Origin: Oscillospiraceae bacterium
GTDB taxonomy: Bacteria; Bacillota; Clostridia; Oscillospirales; Oscillospiraceae
Assembly: GCA_015067945.1 (NCBI GenBank)
Contig: SVLM01000005.1
Coordinates: forward strand, 27,661 to 91,660
DNA: 64,000 nucleotides
Reading direction: 5' to 3'
The translations under genes were made by a program, and so were the position numbers. Under the pieces are notes generated by a model, which saw only the letters and a program-made list of their open reading frames with translations, did not search any database and was not told the origin of the DNA. Shown one piece after another: positions 22,543-32,775 of this stretch; the stretch's first letter is position 1; every line of letters begins with the position of its first letter.

Positions 22543-23922
22543 ATGATTTCCAGAGAAATATGCCAGCGTGTGCTGAGCAAGGCCGTTTCCACCGGTGCGG
22601 ACTATGCGGAGCTCTTCGCTGAAAACACCGTCAATCACGCCATCAGCATGATCGCCAGCAAGGTCGATGCCATCAAGGACGGCGTCATTGCCGGTGCTGC
22701 TGTCCGTGTCTACAAGGGACTGCGAAGCGTTATGGCTTCCACCGTCGACACCAGCGAAGCAGGCCTGATCCGCTGTGCCGAGCAGGCTGCCGAGGCACTG
22801 GGTCAGGGCACTGCCGAGATCGACATTGTTCTGAAGGAACGGATTTTCGGTGATATTCACCCCGTAAAGATCGTTCCCTCCAGCATCGGCAACAAGGAAA
22901 AGGTGACCATCCTGAAGGAAGGCTATTTTGCAGCCAAGGACTATGACGAATCCATTACTCAGGTCACCGGCTCCCTGATGGATGTGGATCACAACATCCT
23001 CATTGCCAACTCCGAGGGTATCTATGCTCAGGATCGGCAGGTTCGCACCCGGATCGCTATCAACGCCGTGTCGGATAAGGGCGACGGAGCCCAGACCGGC
23101 TCCTGTGCCCCGGGCCGTCGGATGGGTCTGGAGATGTTTGATTTCATCGATCCCAAAAATGTGGGCATTCATGCCGCCAAGCAGGCCGTGACCATGGCCG
23201 GTGCCGGTTATTGCCCCGCAGGCGTTATGCCCGTTGCCATCGACAACGGCTTCGGTGGCGTTATCTTCCACGAGGCCTGCGGTCACTCTCTGGAAGCTTC
23301 CTCCGTGGCTTACGGCCGGAGCCAGTTTGTGGGCAAGCTGGGTGAAAAGATCGCCAACGAAAAGGTCACCGCCATCGACGACGGCACCATCGCCAACGCC
23401 TGGGGCTCTATCAATGTGGACGACGAAGGCACCCCCGCACAGAAGAACGTGCTGATCGAAAAGGGTGTGCTGAAGTCCTACATGATCGACAAGATGGGCG
23501 GCCGCCGCATGGGTATGGCCTCCACTGGCAACGCCCGGCGTCAGAGCTATGCCTACACCCCCACCTCCCGTATGACCAACACCTACATCGCCGCAGGTGA
23601 TGACAGGAACGAGGATATCATTGCCTCCATCGAGTACGGCCTGTATGCCAAGGAAATGGGCGGCGGCAGCGTCAACCCCGTCACCGGTGAATTTAACTTC
23701 TCCGTCAATGAGGGCTACATGGTTCGGGGCGGTAAGATCTGTGAGCCCGTCCGGGGTGCAAGCCTTGTGGGCAAGGGCAGTGAAGTCATTCAGAACATCG
23801 ATATGGTCGGTACTGACCTGGATATGGGTCAGGGTATGTGCGGTTCTTCCAGTGGCAGCGTTCCCACCAATGTGGGTCAGCCCCTGATCCGCGTATCCAC
23901 CATCACCGTCGGCGGCAGATAA
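22543..23922 (+). CDS. tldD: TldD metalloprotease subunit
   Basis: A 459-residue TldD-family protein of the modulator-of-gyrase/microcin-processing protease. The zinc-binding HEACGH is at 243-248 with the downstream Cys/His region (GKICEPVRGASLVGKG) intact. TldD/TldE form a heterodimer that degrades unfolded peptides into small fragments; TldD carries the metal. It has its own promoter and is 13 bp before tldE. Length is normal. No peptide natural-product genes are nearby. Confidence 0.93.
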   Translation: MISREICQRVLSKAVSTGADYAELFAENTVNHAISMIASKVDAIKDGVIAGAAVRVYKGLRSVMASTVDTSEAGLIRCAEQAAEALGQGTAEIDIVLKERIFGDIHPVKIVPSSIGNKEKVTILKEGYFAAKDYDESITQVTGSLMDVDHNILIANSEGIYAQDRQVRTRIAINAVSDKGDGAQTGSCAPGRRMGLEMFDFIDPKNVGIHAAKQAVTMAGAGYCPAGVMPVAIDNGFGGVIFHEACGHSLEASSVAYGRSQFVGKLGEKIANEKVTAIDDGTIANAWGSINVDDEGTPAQKNVLIEKGVLKSYMIDKMGGRRMGMASTGNARRQSYAYTPTSRMTNTYIAAGDDRNEDIIASIEYGLYAKEMGGGSVNPVTGEFNFSVNEGYMVRGGKICEPVRGASLVGKGSEVIQNIDMVGTDLDMGQGMCGSSSGSVPTNVGQPLIRVSTITVGGR

Positions 23923-23935
23923 GGAGGTAACGAAT

Positions 23936-25273
23936 ATGGATTTTAATGCTTTCAAGGAAGCCGTCATTGCCAAGTGTGCCGAGCTGGGCATCACGGAGTA
24001 CGAGATTTATTACCAGAATGCGGAATCCACCAGCATCGGTGCGTTCCAGCATGAGATCAACCAGTTCACCTGCTCCACCGAGGGCGGCGTGTGCTTCCGC
24101 TGCATCTATGGCGGAAAGATGGGCTATGCCTCCACCGAGGATCTGAGCATCGCTCAGGCCGCTGCGGTGGTGGAAAAGGCTGTGGACAATGCCTCCTGCC
24201 TGGAGGCAGAGGAGCAGGTGTTCCTTTGCGAGGGCGGTCAGGAATATCAGCCGTTGGAGGATCGCTCCTATCCGCTGCCCGGTACGGAGGAAATTATCTC
24301 CACCGTGCTGGCTACTCAGGATAAGCTGTACCAGGCCGATCCTGCGGTGATCGACGGCAGTCAGACCCAGGGCGTGGCAGAGCGGAGCGAGATTGCCATT
24401 TACAATTCCAAGGGCCTTGACCTGCACAGCGTTACCACGTTGTCCGGCCTGGTTGCCGTGGCGGTGGTTACCAACGGTCAGGAAATGGCCAACGACTATC
24501 AGATAAAGCTGGAAAAACTCAGTGCCATCGACACCGATGCTCTGACCCAAAAGGCTGCAGCCACCGCCAAGCAGAAGCTGGGCGGCGACGTGGCTCCCAC
24601 CGGCCAGTATCCCGTAGTGTTTGATCCTGAGGCCATGAGCGATCTGCTGCAGGTGTATTCTTCCATCTTCTCTTCTGAGATGGCACAGAAGGGCCTGAGC
24701 AAGCTCTCCGGCAAGGAAGGCGAGGTCATCGCTTCCGAGGCAGTGACTTTGGTCGACGATCCGTTCCACAAGGCCAATCCCATTTCCCGGAATTTTGACG
24801 CCGAGGGAAGCCCCACTTACTGTAAGAATGTCATCGAAAAGGGCGTATTCAACACCCTGCTGTACAACCTGAAGACCGCCGCTGTTGCCGGTAAGAAAAC
24901 CACCGGCAATGCATCCAAGGCCGGTTATGCTGCTGCGGTGGGCATCAGCCCCTTTACCATGTATCTTGCTCCCGGTTCTGTTTCCGAGGATGACCTGCTG
25001 GAGCAGGTGGGTGAGGGTGTGTATATCAACTCTCTGGGCGGTCTGCACGCCGGTGCCGATCCCATTTCCGGAGACTTCTCCCTGCAAAGTAGTGGCTTCA
25101 TGATTCGTGACGGCAAGAAGGCAGAGTATGTCAAGTCCTTCACCGTGGCCGGCAACTTCTACGATATGCTGAAGAATATCAAGGCCGTGGCCTCCAATCT
25201 GGAGATGCCCGGTATGTCCGGATTCGGTTCTCCCAGCGTTTTGGTGGAAGGCTTGTCCGTGGCAGGTAAATAA
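23936..25273 (+). CDS. tldE: TldE/PmbA, partner of TldD
   Basis: A 445-residue TldE/PmbA-family protein, lacking the HExxxH motif as expected for the non-metal partner. The C-terminal half shows VDDPFHKANPISRNFDAEG and GNFYDMLKNI segments typical of the family. It follows tldD by 13 bp with GGAGGTAACGAAT before ATG. A strong stem-loop with T-run terminates the operon. Confidence 0.92.
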   Translation: MDFNAFKEAVIAKCAELGITEYEIYYQNAESTSIGAFQHEINQFTCSTEGGVCFRCIYGGKMGYASTEDLSIAQAAAVVEKAVDNASCLEAEEQVFLCEGGQEYQPLEDRSYPLPGTEEIISTVLATQDKLYQADPAVIDGSQTQGVAERSEIAIYNSKGLDLHSVTTLSGLVAVAVVTNGQEMANDYQIKLEKLSAIDTDALTQKAAATAKQKLGGDVAPTGQYPVVFDPEAMSDLLQVYSSIFSSEMAQKGLSKLSGKEGEVIASEAVTLVDDPFHKANPISRNFDAEGSPTYCKNVIEKGVFNTLLYNLKTAAVAGKKTTGNASKAGYAAAVGISPFTMYLAPGSVSEDDLLEQVGEGVYINSLGGLHAGADPISGDFSLQSSGFMIRDGKKAEYVKSFTVAGNFYDMLKNIKAVASNLEMPGMSGFGSPSVLVEGLSVAGK

Positions 25274-25292
25274 ATTTCCGTGTACAATAGAC

Positions 25293-25331
25293 AATATCGG
25301 CATGATTCGGACCGGGTCATGCCGATATTTT
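25293..25331 (+). terminator. tldDE terminator
   Basis: AATATCGGCATGA / TCATGCCGATATT thirteen-bp stem followed by TTT. Confidence 0.88.
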
Positions 25332-25374
25332 TGCCAAAAATTGCAAGAAAAGCCAATTCATCTTTCTCTTGCTA

Positions 25375-26789
<1,415 letters not shown>

Positions 26790-26798
26790 GAACATATG

Positions 26799-26834
26799 AA
26801 AAACTTCCCCCGGATTCATCCGGGGGAAGTTTTT
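26799..26834 (+). terminator. gdhA terminator
   Basis: AAAAACTTCCCCCGG / CCGGGGGAAGTTTTT stem with ATTCAT loop, 10 nt after gdhA. Confidence 0.9.
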
Positions 26835-26871
26835 GCGTTTTGAGAAATAACAGAGCAGCGAAGCTGCTATG

Positions 26872-27068
26872 GCTTCCCCCGGGGGGAAGCTGGCACAAAA
26901 TTCCTGTAAGGGATTTTGTGACTGATGAGGAATGCGGGCAGAAAAGTATTGCGCTTGGAAAAGGGAAGTACTTTGCAAAAGGTCTGAATGCGGTTCTACA
27001 TATCAGCATATCTCCCGAATTCCTCTTCCGACCTCGCTTTGCTCGGCCACCTTCCCCTCGGGGGAAGG
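26872..27068. repeat. REP/MITE-like inverted-repeat element, copy 5
   Basis: Copy 5, 197 bp, between the convergent gdhA and Na/Pi-transporter genes. Left arm hairpin ACAAAATTCC/GGGATTTTGT is shared with copy 2; the right variable hairpin ACCTCGC...GCTCGG is shared with copy 3. Arms therefore look mosaic between copies. Confidence 0.88.
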
Positions 27069-27072
27069 CTTT

Positions 27073-28815
27073 TTACAGCCGGTATTTTGCCTGATAGGCG
27101 GCGAATTGGGCAGCGAAGTCCGGGTTTTCCTGCTTCAGCAGGTGGTTGTTTTCGTGAATGTTCCGGTTATGGTGGGCAAGGTCGATGACGGAGTTGGCAA
27201 CGTTGGCACAGTGGTCACCGATACGCTCCAGTCCTGTCAGCAGATCCGACCACACAAAGCCGGTCTCAATGGTGCAGCTGCCACCCTGCAGCCGGACAAT
27301 GTGCCGGGTTCGCAGTTCGTCCTTCAGGTCGTCGATGACCTCTTCCAAAGGCTCTACCTGCCGGGCAAGGGCAAGGTCGTTTTCCAAAAATGCCCGGAAG
27401 CTGAGGTCGATGATCTCCCCAACGGCGGAGGTGATCACCGCCAGCTCCTTCTTGGCGGCATCGGAAAGAGAGCTGCCCTTTTCGTGCAATTCCCGGGCAC
27501 CCTCCATCAGGTTGCGGCAATGGTCGCCGATACGCTCCATATCACCGATGGCTTTGAGCAGGGAAGCGGCCTCCATGTGGGCATCCTCCGTAAGGTCCAA
27601 GGCACTGAGCTTCACCAGATAGCTGCCCAGCACGTCCTCATAGTGGTCGGTGAGCCGTTCACCCTTGAGAATTTCGGCTTCGGTCTCCTCACTGTACTGA
27701 TCCAGAATCGCCACGCCCTGCAGGTAGGTCTGCTTGGTAACGGCTGCCATATCGGCGGTGACGCAGCGGCAGCGTTCCAAAGCCACGGAGGGCACAGCCA
27801 TCAGATGCTCGTCCAGCTCCACAACCTGCTCTTTCTCCTGGGTATCGGGAACCAGCTTGCAAACCAGCTTTTCCAGTAGCTTGTCGCAGGGCAGCAGCAG
27901 GGAGGTACATACAATATTAAAAATAGTATGGCATACGGCAATGCCCAGGTGAGTGGCACTTTGGCCGAAGATTGCCGGTGCCAGGATAAGGTCAATCAGC
28001 AGGAAGAGAATTAAACATGCAATCGTGCCGATCACATTAAACAGCAAATGCACCATGGCAGTACGCCGGGCGTTTTTGTTGGTGCCGATGGAGGACATGA
28101 TGGCAGTGATGCAGGTGCCGATGTTTTGGCCCATGATGATGGGGAACGCGGCGGCGTAGGAAACAGAGCCGGTGGAAGACAGAGCCTGCAAAATACCCAC
28201 CGATGCGGAGCTGGACTGAATTACAGCGGTGAGGATCGCACCGGCCAGCACACCCAAGATCGGATTGGTAAACAGCAGGAACAGCTCCGTGAACCAGGCT
28301 TCGTCTTTCAAACCTGCCACAGCACCGGACATGGTGTCCATGCCGAACATCAGCACCGCAAAACCCAGCAGGATCATGCCCAGATCCTTTTTCTTGCCGT
28401 TTTTCAGGAACATATAGAAAATGATACCGATCAGTGCCAAAATGGGGGTAAAGGAGGTAGGTTTGAGCAGCTGAACGATGGGGTTGCTGCCCTCAATACC
28501 GCCTAAGCTGAGAACCCAGCTGGTGACGGTGGTGCCCACATTGGCACCCATGATCACATTGATGGCTTGCCTCAGGGACATCAGACCGGAGTTTACGAAG
28601 CCAACGACCATGACGGTGGTGGCGGAGGAGCTTTGAATGACCGCTGTAACACCTAAACCCGTGAGAAAACCGGCCATTTTTGTGGATGTGAATTTCCCCA
28701 GCAGGCTTCGAAGGCTGCTGCCGGCGGAGCGTTCCAAGGCCTCGCCCATGATGTTCATACCGAACAGGAACAGGCACAAACCGCCGATCATGGTGAGGAT
28801 GTCAAAAATGCTCAT
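27073..28815 (-). CDS. Na/Pi-cotransporter family protein with PhoU-like C-terminal domain
   Basis: A 580-residue protein. Residues 1 to ~340 contain two homologous NptA-type halves with QSSSATTVMVVGF and the second-half QSSSASVGILQAL, the sodium/phosphate cotransporter signature repeats. The C-terminal ~220 residues form PhoU-like helical bundles (MERIGDHCRNLMEG, LERIGDHCANVANS). It likely imports phosphate with sodium or regulates phosphate flux. ATG at 28815 follows AAGGGA by 10 nt. Ends next to repeat copy 5, convergent with gdhA. Confidence 0.88.
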   Translation of the reverse strand: MSIFDILTMIGGLCLFLFGMNIMGEALERSAGSSLRSLLGKFTSTKMAGFLTGLGVTAVIQSSSATTVMVVGFVNSGLMSLRQAINVIMGANVGTTVTSWVLSLGGIEGSNPIVQLLKPTSFTPILALIGIIFYMFLKNGKKKDLGMILLGFAVLMFGMDTMSGAVAGLKDEAWFTELFLLFTNPILGVLAGAILTAVIQSSSASVGILQALSSTGSVSYAAAFPIIMGQNIGTCITAIMSSIGTNKNARRTAMVHLLFNVIGTIACLILFLLIDLILAPAIFGQSATHLGIAVCHTIFNIVCTSLLLPCDKLLEKLVCKLVPDTQEKEQVVELDEHLMAVPSVALERCRCVTADMAAVTKQTYLQGVAILDQYSEETEAEILKGERLTDHYEDVLGSYLVKLSALDLTEDAHMEAASLLKAIGDMERIGDHCRNLMEGARELHEKGSSLSDAAKKELAVITSAVGEIIDLSFRAFLENDLALARQVEPLEEVIDDLKDELRTRHIVRLQGGSCTIETGFVWSDLLTGLERIGDHCANVANSVIDLAHHNRNIHENNHLLKQENPDFAAQFAAYQAKYRL

Positions 28816-28861
28816 ATCGCTTGCGTCCCTTCTTTTTCTATAGTATATGCAGATTCTTCGT

Positions 28862-30142
28862 TTAATCCGGCGTTGCCAAACGCCGGCAGGCATTTGCCAG
28901 GGCACCCAAGGTGTTGCAGGAGATCATGGTACAGCCGGAGGCCATTACCTGAGCACTACGCAGATAGCTCCAGCGATTTTCAGGGATCGGGTTCAGCCAG
29001 ATTACCTTGCCGCAGAGGTGCTTTGCTTTTTGCAGAGCCTCGTAGGCCCGGCGGGTCTCCACGGTTTTGGTGTCGGAAAGAATGATCAAGGTGGTGGAAT
29101 CTGTCAAAATCGGCGGCCGCTGCCCGGAAAGGTATTCCAGAGCGTTGGCAAGATTCGTGCCCTTGCCGTAAATGCCGGAGCGGCTGACATAGTCCCGGAA
29201 GATATCCATGTTTTCCAGACTAAAGGCGTCAGCCTCCACCGTGGATTCCGAAAAGAGGAAGACTTTGGAGCTTTCCGAGGCCTGATTCAGGGACTGAATA
29301 AACCGCAGGGCGAATTCCGAAAATTGGATCATAGAGCCGGAAACGTCGCAGAGCATCACCATGTGGCGGCGGCGACGGGGCTTTTTCTTATATTTGAGCC
29401 GGTAGAAGGCTCCGCCGGTTTCCAAGCCCTTGCGGATGGTCTTGCGAAAATCCAGCACGCCGCTGCGGCCGGAGCTTTTGTTCCGGGAGGCAAGCTCTGC
29501 GTTGATCTGCTGTGCCAGGGTTTGGATGATGGAAATGGCCTTGGGAATTTCCTCGTCCCGGAATTCAGAGATGTCCCGGAACAGCAAGCCGATTTCCGGA
29601 TCTGCCGCTGCCACGTTGGTGGCGGCATCTTCCATCCGCATCTGCTGCTCCAAAAGGGATTTGGTAAAAACAGAATGAATGAAATTGCCATACAGCTCCG
29701 GGCTTCGCTCGGCACTGTTTTTGTACTTGTCCAGAAAATCCAGCAGTCGCTGCCGCTCAGATTCCGGCATGGAGGCGAAGGTGTTTCGCTGCTCCTGGCT
29801 GAGCATCATGGGCTGACCGTTGACCTGCAGCTGCTCTTGAGAGGCTGCCCGGATGGCTTCCATTTGGGCGTCCTTTTCCGCTTGTTCCCGGGCAAGGGCC
29901 CGCATAACATCCTCGCTGACGAAAAAACCGTCGAAAACCCGGTCGAAAATCAGCTGCTCCTCCCGGGATTTGGCATAGATGGCGGATAAGGCCTGTTTCA
30001 CAGTCTGCCGATCCGCAAAACCCAGATCGATCAAAATCCGGCAGGCGTCGGCAGTTTCCTGATGACTGACTTTGAATCCCTCAAGCCGGAGCATTCGGGA
30101 AAAGGCGGTCAGCTTGGCAAGATAGACCTGATGGTCATCCAT
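28862..30142 (-). CDS. VWA-domain protein of the CoxE/MoxR-associated type
   Basis: A 426-residue soluble protein. The helical N-terminal half (about 1-230) is followed by a von Willebrand A domain with complete MIDAS motif Asp266-x-Ser268-x-Ser270. It is the usual partner of a MoxR AAA+ ATPase, and the gene starts 8 nt inside the moxR-like gene. Such pairs act as metal-dependent chaperones that activate or assemble target proteins; the target is not identifiable here. Start at 30142 set by GGAGGT 7 nt upstream. CoxE of the CO-dehydrogenase system is a family relative, but no CODH genes are present. Confidence 0.85.
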   Translation of the reverse strand: MDDHQVYLAKLTAFSRMLRLEGFKVSHQETADACRILIDLGFADRQTVKQALSAIYAKSREEQLIFDRVFDGFFVSEDVMRALAREQAEKDAQMEAIRAASQEQLQVNGQPMMLSQEQRNTFASMPESERQRLLDFLDKYKNSAERSPELYGNFIHSVFTKSLLEQQMRMEDAATNVAAADPEIGLLFRDISEFRDEEIPKAISIIQTLAQQINAELASRNKSSGRSGVLDFRKTIRKGLETGGAFYRLKYKKKPRRRRHMVMLCDVSGSMIQFSEFALRFIQSLNQASESSKVFLFSESTVEADAFSLENMDIFRDYVSRSGIYGKGTNLANALEYLSGQRPPILTDSTTLIILSDTKTVETRRAYEALQKAKHLCGKVIWLNPIPENRWSYLRSAQVMASGCTMISCNTLGALANACRRLATPD

Positions 30143-31025
30143 GGTGGTGACCTCCGCAGTGGTGACCGCAGTTGCATTCTTCGGCAGGCTTTGTGTCCAT
30201 GGCGGCAATATCCTCGCTGTTTTTTAAGATAAAGCCGGCGGTCTGCCGCAGAGCATCGGGAGTCAGCTCCTTCACGCCCAAAGCATCCAATGCGGCGGCC
30301 CAGTCCAAAGTTTCGGCAATGGAGGGCTTTTTCAAAATCGCTTCGTTGCTCCGCAGCTGCTGAACCGCCAGAGCCACCTGGGCACAGAGTTTGTCGTCCA
30401 CATGGGGCAGCTTTGCCCGGAGGATGGCCAGCTCCTTTTCCATATCCGGATATTCAATATATAAATAGGCACAACGGCGACGCAGAGCCTCAGAAAGGGG
30501 ACGGGCCCGGTTGGAAGTCAGCACCACAAAGGGAATGGTGTTTGCCTTGACGGTGCCGATCTCCGGGATGGAAACCTGCATATCCGACAGCAGCTCCAGC
30601 AGGAAGGATTCGAATTCTTCGTCGGCCTTGTCGATTTCGTCGATGAGCAGTACCACGGGCTTTTCGGATTTGATGGACTTCAGCAGGGGACGCTCCAAAA
30701 GGTACTCGTCCCGGAAGAGGGAGTCGGTCAATTCCGCCTTGTTGCTGTCGTCCTTGTTGATCTGGATGGACAAAAGCTGCTTCTGGTAGTTCCACTCGTA
30801 CAGTGCCTTGCTCTCGTCCAGGCCTTCGTAGCATTGCAGCCGCACCAGATCCCGGTCCAGGGCGGCGGCCATGACCTTGGCGATCTCGGTTTTGCCCACA
30901 CCGGCGGCACCCTCGATGAGCAAGGGGCGGCCCAGCTTCAGGGCAACATACAAGACCGTGGCCAGGGTTTCGTCATAAATATAGTGTGCCTGATCCATTT
31001 TGGATTTTAACGTTTGCAGATCCAT
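30135..31025 (-). CDS. MoxR-family AAA+ ATPase with Cys/His-rich tail
   Basis: A 296-residue MoxR ATPase. Walker A is GAAGVGKT with Lys45, Walker B is VVLLIDEIDKAD, sensor 1 is PFVVLTSNR, and RRRCAYL is the arginine-finger region. The C-terminus ends in a short Cys/His-rich tail ECNCGHHCGG followed by HHHG, which could bind metal. It overlaps the downstream VWA gene and should work with it. ATG at 31025 follows GAGAGGT; the longer frame to 31157 crosses the promoter. A clear promoter, TTGCAA-N17-TATAAT, sits upstream on the minus strand. Confidence 0.88.
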   Translation of the reverse strand: MDLQTLKSKMDQAHYIYDETLATVLYVALKLGRPLLIEGAAGVGKTEIAKVMAAALDRDLVRLQCYEGLDESKALYEWNYQKQLLSIQINKDDSNKAELTDSLFRDEYLLERPLLKSIKSEKPVVLLIDEIDKADEEFESFLLELLSDMQVSIPEIGTVKANTIPFVVLTSNRARPLSEALRRRCAYLYIEYPDMEKELAILRAKLPHVDDKLCAQVALAVQQLRSNEAILKKPSIAETLDWAAALDALGVKELTPDALRQTAGFILKNSEDIAAMDTKPAEECNCGHHCGGHHHG

Positions 31026-31053
31026 AACATACCTCTCGTGTGGTTTTTCTTTT

Positions 31054-31082
31054 ATTATACCAAGTAATGGGTGCTTTTGCAA
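31054..31082 (-). promoter_or_regulatory. moxR-VWA operon promoter
   Basis: Minus-strand TTGCAA-N17-TATAAT, about 30 nt before the MoxR ATG. Confidence 0.75.
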
Positions 31083-31153
31083 CGGATGAATTGGTAACAT
31101 TTGACAGAAGTGCCATATATAGGTGGCGTTAATAACGACAATATAGACATGTT

Positions 31154-31396
31154 GCACAATGGGTGTCTTTCAAAATTGTGCGTAAAGTAGAATCTGTCCG
31201 TCAGGGAAAGAAAAGTAGTGCAAATTCGAGCGAGATGTTGTATGATTATGGGGCAGCCGCAGAGAACGCGGCTGCTCGCTACGTCCGAAGAAAATCGATA
31301 AATTGGTATCGACATGACGTCTGAAAAAGGGATCCCTTTTTCATGTTCTCGTTTCGAGAACATGATGAAACCTTGGCTTTCACAGTCAGAGACTGT
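31154..31396 (+). promoter_or_regulatory. Hairpin-array leader upstream of malE
   Basis: Within the 409-bp gap before malE there are at least six perfect inverted repeats in a row: GCACAAT/ATTGTGC (31154-31181), GCAGCCGC/GCGGCTGC (31253-31275), TCGATA/TATCGA (31295-31312), AAAAAGGGATCCCTTTTT (31324-31341), an 11-bp stem TCATGTTCTCG with TTT loop (31341-31365) and ACAGTC/GACTGT (31382-31396), plus TGAAA/TTTCA between the last two. No promoter matched well; TATGAT at 31241-31246 is the best -10. Probably a structured 5' leader or clustered operators controlling malEFG. Function unknown. Confidence 0.6.
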
Positions 31397-31434
31397 AAGC
31401 ATACATTAACTCACTATTTTAGGAGGAAAACAAA

Positions 31435-32679
31435 ATGAAGAAAATCATCGCACTGCTTTTGGCTGCTATGATGGTCATCGGTTTGTTTGCTGCCTGCCAG
31501 CCTGCTACCGAGAATCCCGGCAGCAACAACGGCCCTGAGAAGATCACCCTGACCGTCTGGGGCCCCACAGAGGACCAGAAGGAAGGCAACAGCTACCTGA
31601 AGGCTATCTGCGACAAGTTCGCAGAAGCACACCCCGAGTACGACATCACCTGGAACTTCGGCGTTTGCTCCGAGGGCGACGCCGGCACCAAGGTCACTCA
31701 GGATCCCGAGACCGCTGCTGACGTTTACATGTTCGCAAACGACCAGCTGGGTGCTCTGATCCAGGCCGGTGCTATCGCCAAGCTGGGCGGCACTGTGCTG
31801 GACCAGATCAAGGCTGACAACTCCGAGGCCATGGTCAACACCGTTACCTCCGGTGACGGCGTCTACGGTGTTCCCTACGCGATCAACACTTGGTTCATGT
31901 ACTACGACAAGTCCGTCTACACTGAGGAAGACATCAAGTCCCTGGACGCTATGATGGAGAAGAAGGCTGTTGCTTTCCCCATCACCAACACCTGGTATCT
32001 GCCCGCTTTCTACTTCGCCAACGGCGGCACCATGTTCGGTGACGGCACTCAGGGCTCCGAGGGCATCAAGTTCGGCGGCGACAACGGTGCTGCTGTTACC
32101 GCTTACCTGGCTAACGCTATCGCTTCCGGCAAGCTGGTCGATGCTGACGGCAACGGCTCCGGTCTGGACGATCTGCGTAACGGCAAGGTCGGTGCATACT
32201 TCTCCGGCACTTGGGATGCTACCGCAGTTCAGGAAGCTCTGGGCGAGAACTTCGCCGCTGCTCAGCTGCCCTGCATCACCATCAACGGTGAATCCAAGCA
32301 GCTGATGAGCTTCGCAGGCTCCAAGGCTCTGGGTGTCAACCCCCACTCCAAGCACCTGAAGGCTGCCAACCAGCTGGCTGCATTCATGGGCTCTGCTGAG
32401 GCTCAGGAGCTGCACTACAATATGCGTAACGGCGATGTGGTTCCCTGCAACACCACCCTGCTGAAGGGCGAGACCTTCTCCAAGAATGTGGCTGCTGTTG
32501 CTCAGGAAGCTACCTTCTCCAACACTTCCGTTATCCAGCCCTCCATCCCCGAGATGAGTGCTTACTGGACCAACGCCGGCTCCATGGGCACCGGCCTGGT
32601 CAACAAGGAAGTCACTGTTGACAATGCTGCTGAGAAGACCGAGGCATGGAATACTGCCATTAACAACACCGGTCTGTAA
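31435..32679 (+). CDS. malE: Maltose/maltodextrin-type ABC transporter substrate-binding lipoprotein
   Basis: A 414-residue extracellular solute-binding protein family 1 member. The signal peptide ends at a lipobox LFAAC with lipidated Cys at residue 21. The mature protein has the ITLTVWGP strand, the hinge NTWFMYYDKS, and FSGTWDA near the C-terminal lobe. Alpha-glucan specificity is inferred from the adjacent malF/malG and three glucan-degrading enzymes. The AGGAGG ribosome-binding site is strong, codon use is highly biased and a stem-loop follows the gene, all consistent with high expression. Preceded by an unusual hairpin-rich leader. Confidence 0.9.
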   Translation: MKKIIALLLAAMMVIGLFAACQPATENPGSNNGPEKITLTVWGPTEDQKEGNSYLKAICDKFAEAHPEYDITWNFGVCSEGDAGTKVTQDPETAADVYMFANDQLGALIQAGAIAKLGGTVLDQIKADNSEAMVNTVTSGDGVYGVPYAINTWFMYYDKSVYTEEDIKSLDAMMEKKAVAFPITNTWYLPAFYFANGGTMFGDGTQGSEGIKFGGDNGAAVTAYLANAIASGKLVDADGNGSGLDDLRNGKVGAYFSGTWDATAVQEALGENFAAAQLPCITINGESKQLMSFAGSKALGVNPHSKHLKAANQLAAFMGSAEAQELHYNMRNGDVVPCNTTLLKGETFSKNVAAVAQEATFSNTSVIQPSIPEMSAYWTNAGSMGTGLVNKEVTVDNAAEKTEAWNTAINNTGL

Positions 32680-32714
32680 TCTGTAGGTTAACATCCGCTT
32701 AGAAACAAACATCT

Positions 32715-32742
32715 GGCGGCGGCAAGGAAACTGGCCGCCGCC
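32715..32742 (+). terminator. malE-malF intergenic stem-loop
   Basis: GGCGGCGGC / GCCGCCGCC nine-bp GC stem, 35 nt after malE and without a T-run. Likely an RNA-stabilising or partial-termination hairpin giving more binding protein than permease. Confidence 0.7.
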
Positions 32743-32775
32743 TCTTCAAACTTAGTAGAAGGGGGAGAGCACAAG

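Noticed and set aside
22384..25303. Minus-strand frames opposite tldD and tldE
   Set aside because: tldD/tldE have complete family motifs and good translation signals; antisense products match nothing recognisable.
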